DNA of 64,000 nt from Pseudoalteromonas distincta (GTDB lineage Bacteria > Pseudomonadota > Gammaproteobacteria > Enterobacterales > Alteromonadaceae), in the NCBI RefSeq assembly GCF_000814675.1, contig NZ_JWIG01000029.1, positions 124,001 through 188,000 on the forward strand, in the 5' to 3' direction. Positions within the stretch are counted from its first letter, which is position 1, and each line of letters begins with the position of its first letter. The position numbers were made by a program, and so were the translations under genes. This document shows positions 49,371 to 59,142 of this stretch, piece by piece. The notes beneath the pieces were generated by a model, which saw only the letters and a program-made list of their open reading frames with translations, had not been told where the DNA came from and did not search any database.

Positions 49371-50018
49371 ATGCTAAGCATAACAATACAAGGGCTACTT
49401 TGGGCCCTTGTAATTATTATTGCCCTACTAAGCTTTGATAAAAAAACATATAAAACATTGCTTAATACGCCAGCCCGTCAAACTGGAGTTCTTGCATGTG
49501 CGTTAGTGTTTGCAGTGCTTTGGCGAATAAAAGCAGGAATTTTAACTGGCCTTGATTTACACATATTAGGCGTTACGGCCGCGACATTAATTTTAGGCTG
49601 GCGATTGACTATTTTAAGTAGCCTACTTGCCACAGCGCTACTAACTGCATTTGGTCAAATTGAACTTGAACTGTTACCAGTACAACTGATTATTGGTGCG
49701 TTTATTCCTATTTTACTAAGCTACCTTGGCTTTATAATTAGTTACCAGTATTTACCTCGTCATTTTTTTGTTTATATATTTGTTTGTGCGTTTATAACTG
49801 CAGGGTTTATAGCCTGTATAAAAATAAGCCTAGGTGCTTTATTTTACTTAGCTATAGGGCAATACAATTGGCAAGAACTTGCAGATAACTACGTTTATTT
49901 AAGTGCCATAATTTGGTTTCCTGAAGCAATGCTCAACGGCATGGCTATAACAATTATGATCACCTATCGCCCGCATTGGGTAAAAACTTTTTACGATAAG
50001 GACTACCTAGACTCATGA
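49371..50018 (+). CDS. CbiM-like integral membrane protein (COG3235; energy-coupling factor permease family)
   Basis: A 215-residue protein with about six or seven membrane segments. GLDLHILGVTAATLILGW and IIWFPEAMLNGMAITIMI are conserved in the CbiM/COG3235 group, distant from the substrate-binding components of cobalt/nickel ECF transporters. No ATPase or T-component gene is nearby, so a complete ECF transporter is not encoded here, and the ligand is unknown. It starts 5 nt after xthA and overlaps rlmA by 4 nt (ATGA), so the three genes are probably one operon. Inner membrane. Confidence 0.75.
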   Translation: MLSITIQGLLWALVIIIALLSFDKKTYKTLLNTPARQTGVLACALVFAVLWRIKAGILTGLDLHILGVTAATLILGWRLTILSSLLATALLTAFGQIELELLPVQLIIGAFIPILLSYLGFIISYQYLPRHFFVYIFVCAFITAGFIACIKISLGALFYLAIGQYNWQELADNYVYLSAIIWFPEAMLNGMAITIMITYRPHWVKTFYDKDYLDS

Positions 50019-50830
50019 GTCTACAATATCAATGCCCGCTATGTAATCTCGCACTTTTGAAAGCTGATTCAACACTTCGTTGTGCTAATAACCACAGCTT
50101 TGATTTTGCCAAAGAAGGGTATGTTAATTTACTGCCTGTGCAACAAAAAAATTCAAAACAACCGGGCGACTCCCTTGAAATGGTACAAGCTAGACGCGCA
50201 TTTTTAGAGCGTGGATACTACCGCTTTTTACAACAAAATCTTAGCGATTTAGTCGGTCGAATAAGTTCGAATACGGTTATTGATTTAGGATGCGGCGAAG
50301 GGTTTTATACCCAAGCAATAGCAAGTAAAACAGACGCAGTTGTATACGGTGTCGATATTTCAAAATCTGCCGTTAAATATGCAGCAAAGCGCTACCCTAA
50401 TTGCCATTTTAGTGTTGCATCAATTAGCCAAGCACCTTTTAAAAGTCAATTTGCTGATATACTTATTAGCGTATTTGCACCTTTGTTTGAGGAAGAGATT
50501 GAACGTCTTGCTAATAAAAACGCAACATTAGTGGTAGCAAGCCCAGGCCCTTATCATTTAAAAGAGCTAAAATCGTATATATATTCAGAAGTAAACGAAC
50601 ATACTGAAATAGCCACGCCAAAAGGGTTTCAAAAAGCAGAACAGGCTCTTTTAACAGAGCATGTAGCGCTTAGCTTTACTGATATTAAAAACTTAATAAT
50701 GATGACGCCATTTGCATGGAAATTTAGACCCGAGCACTGGACAGCACTCGAAGAAAAAGGTGAACACAATGTCACCTTATCATTTTATATTACTCAGTTT
50801 ACCAAAATAGATAATGGTATAACCCGCTAA
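50015..50830 (+). CDS. rlmA: 23S rRNA (guanine745-N1)-methyltransferase
   Basis: A 271-residue RlmA. The N-terminal zinc finger has ligands C7, C10, C23 and H27 (CPLC...RCANNH), followed by SFDFAKEGYVNLL, a family signature. The Rossmann methyltransferase fold has the SAM loop VIDLGCGEG. It methylates G745 of 23S rRNA in gram-negative bacteria. The start overlaps the upstream membrane-protein gene, and the stop overlaps the convergent yfbV stop by 4 nt. Confidence 0.92.
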   Translation: MSLQYQCPLCNLALLKADSTLRCANNHSFDFAKEGYVNLLPVQQKNSKQPGDSLEMVQARRAFLERGYYRFLQQNLSDLVGRISSNTVIDLGCGEGFYTQAIASKTDAVVYGVDISKSAVKYAAKRYPNCHFSVASISQAPFKSQFADILISVFAPLFEEEIERLANKNATLVVASPGPYHLKELKSYIYSEVNEHTEIATPKGFQKAEQALLTEHVALSFTDIKNLIMMTPFAWKFRPEHWTALEEKGEHNVTLSFYITQFTKIDNGITR

Positions 50831-51273
50831 AACTGCTCTTTAGTAAATGCTCTATCCATTTTTTCAAACATATCTTTAAGTAAGTTAGCAAGCTCCATAT
50901 AACGGGGCTTGTTTTCACTTAACTGCGTTTGATATCCATTAGCCGCCATTTTAGTGTACAGCTCGTTGTACCATTTTTGCATCGCAGGATCTAAAGGCGT
51001 TTGCGCTCGTTTACCTAACCAAAATAAACCTTGTAAAGGTAACGATATAAAAAATAATGCACTCGCAATAGCTTGCGGTAAAAAATCAGATCCTAAGTAA
51101 TTAAGCTGAAAAAACAACGTTAGCATAGCCAAGATTGGCATTACTGTAATGGCAAGCTCAGTCGCTCTAATCACTCTAAACTCTAAAAACAAAGGCGCAA
51201 GCTCTTTACGCATTGGCCATTTTTTACCATACAAACGGCCTGTTTGTAGTTGTGACATCACACTTTTTTGCAT
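50827..51273 (-). CDS. yfbV: UPF0208 inner-membrane protein YfbV
   Basis: A 148-residue protein with two membrane segments (about residues 40-60 and 67-87). GRLYGKKWPMRKELAPLFLEFRVI and SLPLQGLFWLGKRAQTPL match YfbV. In E. coli, yfbV also lies beside ackA and has been linked to isolation of the Ter macrodomain. GAGGAG lies 5 nt before ATG 51273; ATG 51276 would be too close to it. Divergent from ackA. The last codon overlaps the end of rlmA. Confidence 0.88.
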   Translation of the reverse strand: MQKSVMSQLQTGRLYGKKWPMRKELAPLFLEFRVIRATELAITVMPILAMLTLFFQLNYLGSDFLPQAIASALFFISLPLQGLFWLGKRAQTPLDPAMQKWYNELYTKMAANGYQTQLSENKPRYMELANLLKDMFEKMDRAFTKEQF

Positions 51274-51327
51274 CATGACTCCTCACAGATACTGCTTTTA
51301 AATACAATAGAAAAACGAGCTATACCC

Positions 51328-51360
51328 AAAGTGTAACACAAAATGAGGGAGTTACACTTT
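51328..51360. promoter_or_regulatory. Inverted repeat between yfbV and ackA
   Basis: Perfect 10-bp arms AAAGTGTAAC and GTTACACTTT with a 13-nt spacer, 55 bp upstream of yfbV and 197 bp upstream of ackA. It could be a regulator site or a leader stem-loop of yfbV. No U-tail. Confidence 0.5.
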
Positions 51361-51557
51361 CTCAGTAAAAGAGCTTAAATTTACCCTTTAATGGCGAACA
51401 ATCCTAACTTAAACATCATAAATAAGGTAAAATATTTAACATTGCGTTAACCACTTTGCAGTTGAACATTCAATTGTTTTAGCTTTATTTAATACCGTAA
51501 GTGTAACTATCACGTATTAACGTTCACTTACTAAATTTGTTTATGGAAATTGAATCT

Positions 51558-52772
51558 ATGCCAACAACCTCCCCTGAATCCCAACATGTTTTAGTTTTAA
51601 ACTGTGGTAGCTCTAGTTTAAAGTTTGCCATTATTGATGCAAACGACGGTCACGAAATTATATCAGGCCTTGCTGAACGCTTGGGAGCCAAAGCCCCCTC
51701 CATTAAATACAAATTTAATGGAGCTAAGACGGTTATCGACTTAGCGGCTAATCAAGCACATGCTGAGGCTATAAATACGCTTGTAAGCTTAATAAAGGAT
51801 CATAACCTTGATGAGCACCTTATTGCTGTTGGGCACCGTGTTGTTCATGGCGGAGAGCATTTCACAAAGTCAGTCTTAATTAATGAAGATGTAATTAACG
51901 GTATTACTAAAGCGTCTTCTTTAGCGCCGCTACATGGTCATGCGAACTTGTTAGGTATTTCATCTGCACAAGCTTCATTTATAGGTTTACCGCAAGTAGC
52001 AGTATTTGACACAGCATTTCATCAAACTATGGATGAAGTTGCCTACCTTTACGCCCTACCCTATAAGCTTTATACAGATTACGGTGTAAGACGCTATGGT
52101 ATGCACGGCACAAGTCATTACTATGTAGCAGGACAAACTGCTAAATTATTAAATCAGCCTATAGAGAAGAGTAATTTCATTAGTGCTCATTTAGGTAATG
52201 GCTGCTCTGTTACTGCAATAAAAAATGGTAAAAGTGTTGATACCAGTATGGGTTTAACGCCATTGGCTGGTATTGTTATGGGTACTCGCAGTGGAGATAT
52301 TGACCCCGGTTTATTTAATTTTTTAACTACACAGCTTAGTTACAACGCTCAGCAAATAGATAATTTATTAAACCAAGAAAGCGGCCTACTAGGTATTAGC
52401 GAACTCTCTAACGATTGTCGAACGATTGAAGAAGCCGCTGTTGCCGGACATAAACAAGCACGTTTAGCGCTGGATATTTTTTGCTACCGACTAGCCAAAC
52501 AAATTGCAGCCTACATGGTACCATTACAACGTTTAGATGCACTTATATTTACTGGCGGTATTGGCGAAAACTCCGATATCATACGTGAAAATGTCATTAA
52601 TCAATTAGCTTTTTTAGGGTTCAGTTGTGACCAGAAGAGCAATCTTGATGCACGTTTTGGTAATCAAGGTATTATTAGTTCAGCCAATACTTCACCCAAA
52701 GTGGTAGTAATGCCGACCAACGAAGAGTGGGTTATTGCACTTGATGCCGCTAACATCGTAAAGGAGCTTTAA
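51558..52772 (+). CDS. ackA: Acetate kinase
   Basis: A 404-residue ASKHA-fold kinase. [18 protein letters not shown] at the N-terminus, [23 protein letters not shown] and [12 protein letters not shown] are the acetate kinase landmarks. It interconverts acetyl phosphate plus ADP with acetate plus ATP and works with Pta, whose gene begins 1 nt downstream. Start choice is uncertain: ATG 51558 has GGAA 9 nt upstream and gives a family-like length; ATG 51543 and TTG 51537 are possible. Confidence 0.97.
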   Translation: MPTTSPESQHVLVLNCGSSSLKFAIIDANDGHEIISGLAERLGAKAPSIKYKFNGAKTVIDLAANQAHAEAINTLVSLIKDHNLDEHLIAVGHRVVHGGEHFTKSVLINEDVINGITKASSLAPLHGHANLLGISSAQASFIGLPQVAVFDTAFHQTMDEVAYLYALPYKLYTDYGVRRYGMHGTSHYYVAGQTAKLLNQPIEKSNFISAHLGNGCSVTAIKNGKSVDTSMGLTPLAGIVMGTRSGDIDPGLFNFLTTQLSYNAQQIDNLLNQESGLLGISELSNDCRTIEEAAVAGHKQARLALDIFCYRLAKQIAAYMVPLQRLDALIFTGGIGENSDIIRENVINQLAFLGFSCDQKSNLDARFGNQGIISSANTSPKVVVMPTNEEWVIALDAANIVKEL

Positions 52773-52773
52773 T

Positions 52774-54933
52774 ATGGCACGTCGTATTATGTTAATTCCT
52801 GTGTCTACCGGTGTGGGTTTAACGTCGGTATCAGTTGGTTTAGTCCGCGCTCTTGAGCAAAAAACAGTTAAAGTTAACTTTTTTAAACCCATCGCTCAGC
52901 CTCGTTCAGGCGAAACAGGTCCTGAAAAATCAACACAAATAGTCACTCAAGGCTCACCTATTAACCCACCCACCCCTTTTGCTCTTGATTATGCTGAGCA
53001 AATGATTGGCGACGGTAAAGGTGATGATCTACTAGAGGAAATTGTTGAACGCTTTGAAAGTAAAATAAACGACGATGAAGTCGCTATTATTGAAGGTATG
53101 GTGCCTACTCGTCGCCAACCTTATGCTGGGCGTGTAAACCGCGAAATTGCGCAAACACTCGGCGCTGAAATTGTATTTGTACTTACCCCTGGTAATTACA
53201 CCATTACTCAAATAGAAGACCGCCTGGAAATTGCAGCAGGTAACTACGGTGGAATCGATCATCCTCGTGTACTGGGCTGTATTTTTAATAAAGTAAATGC
53301 GCCACTTGATGAAGAGGGCCGTGCACGCGCCGATTTAGTCGACGCTTACAAACCTGAAGAGCTTGAAAACGAGTTAAATCGTTTAGCGTCTTTACCTATT
53401 TTTAAAAAAAATCCGTTTATGTTGCTTGGCGCAATCCCGTGGGATTTTGACTTAGTAGCGCCACGCGTAAAAGACTTAAGCGCGTATTTAAAAGCAACAA
53501 TAATTAACGAAGGCGATATGCTTCATCGTCGTCTGCGCCGTATTACTTTTTGTGCGCGTACGGTTTCTAATATTTTAAATTATTTTACGCCAGGTGCTTT
53601 ATTAGTAACACCAGGCGATCGCTCAGACATACTTGTTGCTGCGTGTTTATCTGCTATGAACGGCACTAAACTTGGCGCTATATTACTCACCGGTGGCTTT
53701 GAGCCAGAGCCACGTATTATGGCTTTGTGTGAACAAGCCATGCAAACCGGTTTACCAATACTCGCAACCGATGCCGACACATGGCGTACATCATTATTAC
53801 TGCATAACTTTAATATGGAAGTACCAAATGATGATGACCAACGCATTGAAAAAGTAAAAGATCACAACGCAGAACATATCAATTCAAACTGGCTCGATAC
53901 TCTAGCTCAAAGTGTAGGCAAAACGCGTAAGTTATCACCACCTGCATTTCGTTATTTATTAACCGATAAAGCACGTAAAGCAGGTAAAACCGTAGTATTA
54001 CCAGAAGGAAGCGAACCTCGTACAATTAAAGCGGCTGCTATTTGTGGTCAACGTGGCATTGCTAAAACTATATTGCTTGGCGATCGCGAAGAAATAATGC
54101 GTATTGCACAGCAGCAAGGTATTGAGCTAAACGAACATGTAAGTATCATCGAGCCAAAAAGTATTATAAATGATTATATTGCGCCTATGGTCGAAATTCG
54201 TAAAAGCAAAGGCCTAACTGCGGTTGTAGCACAAGAGCAGCTACAAGATAACGTCGTACTTGGCACAATGATGCTTGAGCAAGGTAAAGTAGATGGTTTA
54301 GTATCGGGCGCGGTAAATACCACTGCCAATACAATTCGCCCGCCCCTGCAGTTAATTAAAACAGCGCCAGGATCATCACTAGTATCATCCGTATTTTTTA
54401 TGCTGCTACCTGATCAAGTGTTAGTTTACGGCGACTGTGCAATTAACCCCGACCCTAATGCTGAACAACTTGCTGATATAGCGATTCAATCTGCGGACTC
54501 TGCAGCTGCATTTGGCATAGAGCCACGTGTAGCCATGATAAGCTACAGCACGGGTACGTCAGGTACGGGTGCCGATGTTGAAAAAGTACGTGAAGCCACA
54601 AAAATAGCAAAACAAAAACGTCCTGATTTAATTATCGACGGCCCACTACAATACGATGCCGCTATAATGGAAAATGTAGCACTTAAAAAAGCGCCTAACA
54701 GCCCTGTAGCTGGTAAAGCGACTGTATTTATATTCCCAGATTTAAATACGGGTAATACAACATATAAAGCAGTACAACGCAGTGCCGACTTAATAAGTAT
54801 CGGCCCTATGCTTCAAGGTATGCGCAAACCCGTAAACGACTTGAGCCGTGGTGCATTAGTCGATGATATTGTGTATACAATCGCCTTAACTGCAATTCAG
54901 GCAGCCCAAGCAGAAGCGCTAATAGCACATTAA
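52774..54933 (+). CDS. pta: Phosphate acetyltransferase, long form
   Basis: A 719-residue Pta of the three-domain type. The N-terminal P-loop-like domain ([19 protein letters not shown]) is followed by a DRTGG domain (about residues 215-330) and a C-terminal catalytic domain (about 390-715) with [15 protein letters not shown] and [16 protein letters not shown]. It converts acetyl-CoA and phosphate to acetyl phosphate. It follows ackA after one nucleotide, so the two form an operon in the usual order. Confidence 0.97.
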   Translation: MARRIMLIPVSTGVGLTSVSVGLVRALEQKTVKVNFFKPIAQPRSGETGPEKSTQIVTQGSPINPPTPFALDYAEQMIGDGKGDDLLEEIVERFESKINDDEVAIIEGMVPTRRQPYAGRVNREIAQTLGAEIVFVLTPGNYTITQIEDRLEIAAGNYGGIDHPRVLGCIFNKVNAPLDEEGRARADLVDAYKPEELENELNRLASLPIFKKNPFMLLGAIPWDFDLVAPRVKDLSAYLKATIINEGDMLHRRLRRITFCARTVSNILNYFTPGALLVTPGDRSDILVAACLSAMNGTKLGAILLTGGFEPEPRIMALCEQAMQTGLPILATDADTWRTSLLLHNFNMEVPNDDDQRIEKVKDHNAEHINSNWLDTLAQSVGKTRKLSPPAFRYLLTDKARKAGKTVVLPEGSEPRTIKAAAICGQRGIAKTILLGDREEIMRIAQQQGIELNEHVSIIEPKSIINDYIAPMVEIRKSKGLTAVVAQEQLQDNVVLGTMMLEQGKVDGLVSGAVNTTANTIRPPLQLIKTAPGSSLVSSVFFMLLPDQVLVYGDCAINPDPNAEQLADIAIQSADSAAAFGIEPRVAMISYSTGTSGTGADVEKVREATKIAKQKRPDLIIDGPLQYDAAIMENVALKKAPNSPVAGKATVFIFPDLNTGNTTYKAVQRSADLISIGPMLQGMRKPVNDLSRGALVDDIVYTIALTAIQAAQAEALIAH

Positions 54934-54951
54934 ACACAACGTGTGCTTTTT
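54924..54951 (+). terminator. Probable terminator of ackA-pta
   Basis: AGCACA / TGTGCT stem with a 12-nt loop and five T, overlapping the pta stop codon. A second, imperfect hairpin ATAGCCTA / TAGGCTAT follows at 54952-54995. Confidence 0.5.
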
Positions 54952-55160
54952 ATAGCCTAGCTATTATTTATTTAATAATTAAGTAGTTAGGCTATTTATA
55001 CCCTGCAACCCCCATACTTATCCACAGAAATTGTGGGTAAGTTTTTAATCTCTATTAAAACCCACTTCCAAATGCTCATTTTAGTCACGCTTACACCTTT
55101 AACTTGAAGGCAATAATCTATACTATAAAGCTATCAATAATGCTGTATCGCAGGCGTTTA

Positions 55161-55547
55161 ATGTCAAAACAAACATTACAATTACACAGCACGGTTTTAT
55201 CTATTCACAGTTTAGATGTTGACGCCGATATACCTGCGGCGCTACTAAAGCTTCCTTTATTTTTTATATCTAAAACCCAGGATGAACTATCTATTGTTTG
55301 CCCTAGTAGCTTTGAAATAGAGAGTTTAGATACCGAATCTGATTGGCAAGCACTTGAGGTGGTTGGCCCACTTGGTTTTTCGCTGACCGGAATAATGGCT
55401 AATATATCGGGTGTATTAGCACGCGCTAAAATTTCTATTTTTTCAATCTCAACCTACGATACCGATTATATTTTAGTAAAAAAGCAAACGGCCTCACTAG
55501 CACTTAACGCCTTAAAAAAAGATGGTTACAACGTGGTGGCCCAATAG
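55161..55547 (+). CDS. ACT-domain protein
   Basis: A 128-residue protein. The second half is a clear ACT domain (VVGPLGFSLTGIMANISGVLARAKISIFSISTYDTDYILVK) and the first half a related beta-alpha-beta unit, as in small tandem ACT proteins of the CASTOR type that sense amino acids. No enzyme domain is attached. Start at ATG 55161 with AGGCG upstream; earlier in-frame codons read as unrelated sequence. It ends 3 nt before the next gene, a IIA-Glc-like protein, so the two are probably made together. Ligand unknown. Confidence 0.82.
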   Translation: MSKQTLQLHSTVLSIHSLDVDADIPAALLKLPLFFISKTQDELSIVCPSSFEIESLDTESDWQALEVVGPLGFSLTGIMANISGVLARAKISIFSISTYDTDYILVKKQTASLALNALKKDGYNVVAQ

Positions 55548-55550
55548 CAT

Positions 55551-56048
55551 ATGAAAGCACAAACAATTGAATATCTAGCACTCAATAAAACGCCCCGCAG
55601 TGCCATCCTTATTAAAAGCCCATTTACAGGTAAAGTAATACCGCTTCAAGAACACCCCGAACCTATTTTTAGGTTTGGTATTCTCGGTCCTGGGATTACT
55701 GTAAAGCTCAGTAGCCACAAAATTTTAGCGCCGTTTGATGGCACGTTATTACAAGTAAAAAACGCAGGTACTGAGTTTATTTTACAGGCTAAAAATGGTT
55801 TAAAAGTTTTAATCAATTTAACTATTACCGGTTCGCAATCAATTACACATACCCATATTGCACAATTAAATGGTAGTGAAATAAGTAAAGGCCAGCGCCT
55901 CGCTTATTTTGATTTACGTGAACTAGAAACGCCTATGCTGGCCAGTTTAATCTTACTTAACGGCCATAATCTCGGCACATTTCATTACTCACATTCGCAT
56001 GTAAATGCGGATGTAGATACCTTATTAACTATTATTAAGAAGAACTAA
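55551..56048 (+). CDS. PTS IIA-Glc-like protein lacking both active-site histidines
   Basis: A 165-residue protein with the fold-defining segments of glucose-type IIA (KSPFTGKVIPLQEHPEPIF, ILGPGITVKL, APFDGTLLQVKN, KGQRLAYFDL). Aligned by eye and without gaps from APFDGT onward to E. coli Crr, the phosphorylated H90 corresponds to N89 and its partner H75 to T74. It therefore cannot carry phosphate in the usual way. The rest of the fold looks kept, so a binding or regulatory role, or a different activity, is possible. It follows the ACT gene by 3 nt and precedes yffB by 4 nt. No PTS sugar transporter, HPr or enzyme I gene lies in the window. Confidence 0.8.
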   Translation: MKAQTIEYLALNKTPRSAILIKSPFTGKVIPLQEHPEPIFRFGILGPGITVKLSSHKILAPFDGTLLQVKNAGTEFILQAKNGLKVLINLTITGSQSITHTHIAQLNGSEISKGQRLAYFDLRELETPMLASLILLNGHNLGTFHYSHSHVNADVDTLLTIIKKN

Positions 56049-56052
56049 ATTT

Positions 56053-56400
56053 ATGATCACTCTATACGGTATTAGCAATTGCGACACGATAAAAAAAGCA
56101 AAAAAATACTTAGCCGACAACAACATCGAATTTACGTTTCATGATTACCGCAAAGATGGCGTAAATGAGCAAATGGTAAGTGATTTTGCAGATAAACTCG
56201 ATTGGGAACAGCTTGTTAATAAACGTGGCACAACTTATCGCGCACTAACTGATGAGCAAAAACAGAGTTTGACTAAAGAAAGTGCTATCCCATTGTTAGT
56301 TGAACAACCTGCCATGATCAAACGTCCAGTACTTATTAACAATGGCAGTTACCACTTAGGTTTTAAAGCAGCCCAATACGATGAGATATTTAAATCATGA
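56053..56400 (+). CDS. yffB: ArsC-family reductase YffB
   Basis: A 115-residue thioredoxin-fold protein of the Spx/ArsC/YffB family. The active-site region is [12 protein letters not shown] with C10, followed by [11 protein letters not shown] and KRPVLINNG, typical of YffB. No second cysteine of the arsenate reductase type is present, so glutathione-linked chemistry is likely; the true substrate is unknown. It overlaps dapE by 4 nt (ATGA), as yffB and dapE neighbour each other in E. coli too. Confidence 0.9.
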   Translation: MITLYGISNCDTIKKAKKYLADNNIEFTFHDYRKDGVNEQMVSDFADKLDWEQLVNKRGTTYRALTDEQKQSLTKESAIPLLVEQPAMIKRPVLINNGSYHLGFKAAQYDEIFKS

Positions 56401-57527
56401 AAGATGATGTAATTAAACTCGCCCAAGCACTAATACAACGTGAGTCAGTAACGCCCGAAGATGCTGGCTGCCAACAGATGATGAACGACCGCCTTGCTGC
56501 GGTTGGTTTTAATATTGAGTCATTATTTTTTACCGACACATTAAATACATGGGCTCGAAAAGGCACACAATCACCGCACTTTTGTTTTGCAGGCCACACT
56601 GATGTTGTGCCAACAGGCCCTGAAAAAAATTGGCAACACCCGCCGTTTTCAGGATTAATAAAAGACGGTTTATTACATGGGCGCGGCGCTGCCGATATGA
56701 AAGGCTCGTTAGCTGCAATGCTTGTTGCAACCGAGCGTTTTGTTACTAAGCACCCAGATCATAAAGGTTCGATTTCATTTTTAATCACCTCTGACGAAGA
56801 AGGCCCGTTTATAAACGGGACTACCCGTGTAATTGATACGCTAGAGGCGCGCGGTGAAAAAATTGATATGTGCCTAGTAGGCGAGCCTTCATCACGGGAT
56901 GTATTAGGTGATGTTGTTAAAAATGGCCGCAGAGGTTCACTTACCGCTTTTTTAACCGTTAAGGGTGTACAAGGGCATGTCGCCTATCCACATTTAGCAC
57001 AAAACCCAATTCACCTAGCAACCCCTGCCCTTACAGAGCTTAGCCAAACGGTGTGGGATAACGGAAATGAATACTTCCCTGCTACCAGCTTTCAAATTTC
57101 AAATATTAATGGCGGCACAGGTGCAGGTAATGTGATCCCGGGTGAGCTAGAAGTACAGTTTAACTTTAGATTTAGCACGCAAGTAACACATGAGCAATTA
57201 CAACAACGTGTAAATGACATACTGCAAAAGCATAACTTAAATTATGAATTAAGCTGGATAGTAAATGGCTTGCCTTTTATCACCGAGCACGGCCCACTTG
57301 TTGATGCCACAGTAAAAGCGATTAAATCAGTAACTGGTTTAACGACGAATCTAGAAACTACCGGCGGCACATCAGATGGTCGTTTTATTGCACAAACAGG
57401 TGCTAAAGTAATTGAACTTGGCCCACGTAACGAAACTATTCATAAAGTAGATGAATGCGTAAGTACCGATGATTTAATAGCCCTTACCGACATTTACGAG
57501 CAAATACTAGAGCAACTTTTAGCATAA
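56397..57527 (+). CDS. dapE: Succinyl-diaminopimelate desuccinylase
   Basis: A 376-residue M20 metallohydrolase. Two-zinc site residues are seen in [33 protein letters not shown] and the C-terminal [14 protein letters not shown]. It makes LL-diaminopimelate for lysine and peptidoglycan. Middle lid domain is present ([17 protein letters not shown]). Translationally coupled with yffB upstream and, by TAATG, with the M15 peptidase gene downstream. Confidence 0.97.
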   Translation: MKDDVIKLAQALIQRESVTPEDAGCQQMMNDRLAAVGFNIESLFFTDTLNTWARKGTQSPHFCFAGHTDVVPTGPEKNWQHPPFSGLIKDGLLHGRGAADMKGSLAAMLVATERFVTKHPDHKGSISFLITSDEEGPFINGTTRVIDTLEARGEKIDMCLVGEPSSRDVLGDVVKNGRRGSLTAFLTVKGVQGHVAYPHLAQNPIHLATPALTELSQTVWDNGNEYFPATSFQISNINGGTGAGNVIPGELEVQFNFRFSTQVTHEQLQQRVNDILQKHNLNYELSWIVNGLPFITEHGPLVDATVKAIKSVTGLTTNLETTGGTSDGRFIAQTGAKVIELGPRNETIHKVDECVSTDDLIALTDIYEQILEQLLA

Positions 57528-58225
57528 TGAATGTAACTAAACCAACATCGATAATGTGTATCACAGGGCAAAGTGATACACATTTAACTGACATACAAAA
57601 TCATCGCTTGCACAGCGCTATTATTAGCGACTTTTTAGCACTACAAAGTGCAGCTAAAAAAGCGGGATTTGATCTTACTATTGCCTCAAGTTTTCGCGAC
57701 TTTGAACGCCAGTCAATTATTTGGAATAATAAGTTTTTAGGTATTCGACCTGTTTATAATAAACAGCAAAAGGTTGTAGATTTAACTAAATTAAATGATG
57801 TAGATAAATGCATAGCAATAATGCTCTACTCTGCACTACCTGGCGCAAGCAGGCACCATTTAGGGACTGACTTAGATGTGTTTGATAAAGCTGCGGTGAG
57901 TGATGATTATAAGCTACAGCTAACACCTGATGAATACCTGCAAGGTGGGCCGTTTGCACCTTTAAGTAATTGGCTTGATACTAACTTAGTTAAATTTGGT
58001 TTTTATCGCCCTTACCAGCATGATTTAGGTGGCGTAGCACCTGAGCTTTGGCATATAAGCCATATTAAGCAATCACAATTATTAGTGAATAAACTTAGCG
58101 AGCAAGTACTTTTTGAATGCATAAAAAACAGTGAACTACAGGGTAAGCGGGCAATACTTGATAACTTACCAGCTATTTATAAACGCTTTGTAACAAACGT
58201 GAGCCCACACCTAAAAGAAGGTTAG
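57527..58225 (+). CDS. M15-family peptidase (D-alanyl-D-alanine carboxypeptidase/VanY-like)
   Basis: A 232-residue protein with the M15B/VanY motifs: SSFRDFERQ, zinc ligands in SRHHLGTDLDVFD (HxxxxxxD) and the final ligand in ELWHISH. Such enzymes cut D-Ala-D-Ala or related bonds in cell-wall peptides. I see no signal peptide, which is odd for a wall enzyme; it may act on cytoplasmic muropeptides. Starts at the dapE stop (TAATG), so it belongs to the yffB-dapE group and links to wall-precursor metabolism. Confidence 0.85.
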   Translation: MNVTKPTSIMCITGQSDTHLTDIQNHRLHSAIISDFLALQSAAKKAGFDLTIASSFRDFERQSIIWNNKFLGIRPVYNKQQKVVDLTKLNDVDKCIAIMLYSALPGASRHHLGTDLDVFDKAAVSDDYKLQLTPDEYLQGGPFAPLSNWLDTNLVKFGFYRPYQHDLGGVAPELWHISHIKQSQLLVNKLSEQVLFECIKNSELQGKRAILDNLPAIYKRFVTNVSPHLKEG

Positions 58226-58247
58226 GTTATATTAAGCCTTCTTTTTA
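58213..58247. terminator. Bidirectional terminator over two convergent stop codons
   Basis: AAAAGAAGG / CCTTCTTTT, 9-bp stem, 15-nt loop, T-run right and A-run left. It spans the ends of the M15 peptidase and EamA genes, which lie 6 nt apart. Confidence 0.6.
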
Positions 58248-59101
58248 TTTAAAATAAACACCAGCACAGCGCCTAATATTAACGAGCTTGCGACTATAAA
58301 CTCCATTGTTACCTGCTCTGATAAAAACAAAACACCAGCAATGGCAGCAAGTACCGGCACACAAAGTTGCACAACCGCAGCTTGGGTACTTTTAAGTAGT
58401 GGCATTGCTACATACCAAACACTATAACCAACTCCAGACGCTATTGCCCCCGAGGCACACGCAAGTAACACCCCTTCAATACTCATATTTTTTAAATAAC
58501 TCATACCTACAAGTAATAAAACAGGGATAGCAACTAAGCTTCTTATAAAGTTAAACCCAGTAGTACGCAGTGGCGATACGCACACTTTACCGCGAATACT
58601 GTATATACCCCATGCCACACCACTGAGTGCCATAAGTGATGCACCTAATAATGAAGGCACAGCTGCAGATGGCAGCATTAAATATACAAAACCAGATAAC
58701 GCCACTATAAATGCACACCACTGAAGCAGGCTTAATTGCTCTTTTTGATAAATACCCCAGCCAATCATAGTAAGTTGCACAGCGGAAAATAAAATTAGTG
58801 CACCGGTACCGGTATCTAGCTCTACGTAGGCAATCGAAAAACAAAGCGCGTAAACAAGCAGGCTAATACTGCTTCGCCAGCTTCCTCTGTCACTTAAAAT
58901 AGCGGGATTGAATGTGCCTTTACGTTTTAAATTATGGGTATAAATAGCCATTATAATGCCCAAACATGCAGCCCCGCTGAGTAAGCGAATAACAGTAAAG
59001 TTCCAAGCATCTATATAACCTTCTGCTAAGGCCATTCTGCAAAAAAGAGAATTTGCGGCAAACGCAATTAAAGCAATTAATGTGTATATGGTGGCTTTCA
59101 A
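58232..59101 (-). CDS. EamA/DMT-family transporter, last gene of the bufferin operon
   Basis: A 289-residue protein with about ten membrane segments in two EamA repeats (start KATIYTLIALIAFAANSLFCRMAL; ALSGVAWGIYSIRG in the middle; CVPVLAAIAGVLFLSEQV near the end). DMT exporters move small metabolites. Start is proposed as TTG 59101, which has AAGGAA 7 nt upstream and begins at the first helix. A GTG at 59146 overlaps the stop of the upstream gene (GTGA) and would add 15 unconserved-looking residues. The tight link to the bufferin genes suggests, but does not prove, a shared function. Confidence 0.82.
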   Translation of the reverse strand: MKATIYTLIALIAFAANSLFCRMALAEGYIDAWNFTVIRLLSGAACLGIIMAIYTHNLKRKGTFNPAILSDRGSWRSSISLLVYALCFSIAYVELDTGTGALILFSAVQLTMIGWGIYQKEQLSLLQWCAFIVALSGFVYLMLPSAAVPSLLGASLMALSGVAWGIYSIRGKVCVSPLRTTGFNFIRSLVAIPVLLLVGMSYLKNMSIEGVLLACASGAIASGVGYSVWYVAMPLLKSTQAAVVQLCVPVLAAIAGVLFLSEQVTMEFIVASSLILGAVLVFILNKKKA

Positions 59102-59142
59102 AAAAATTCCTTCGCAACGAAAAATAACTATATTGTTTAAAC

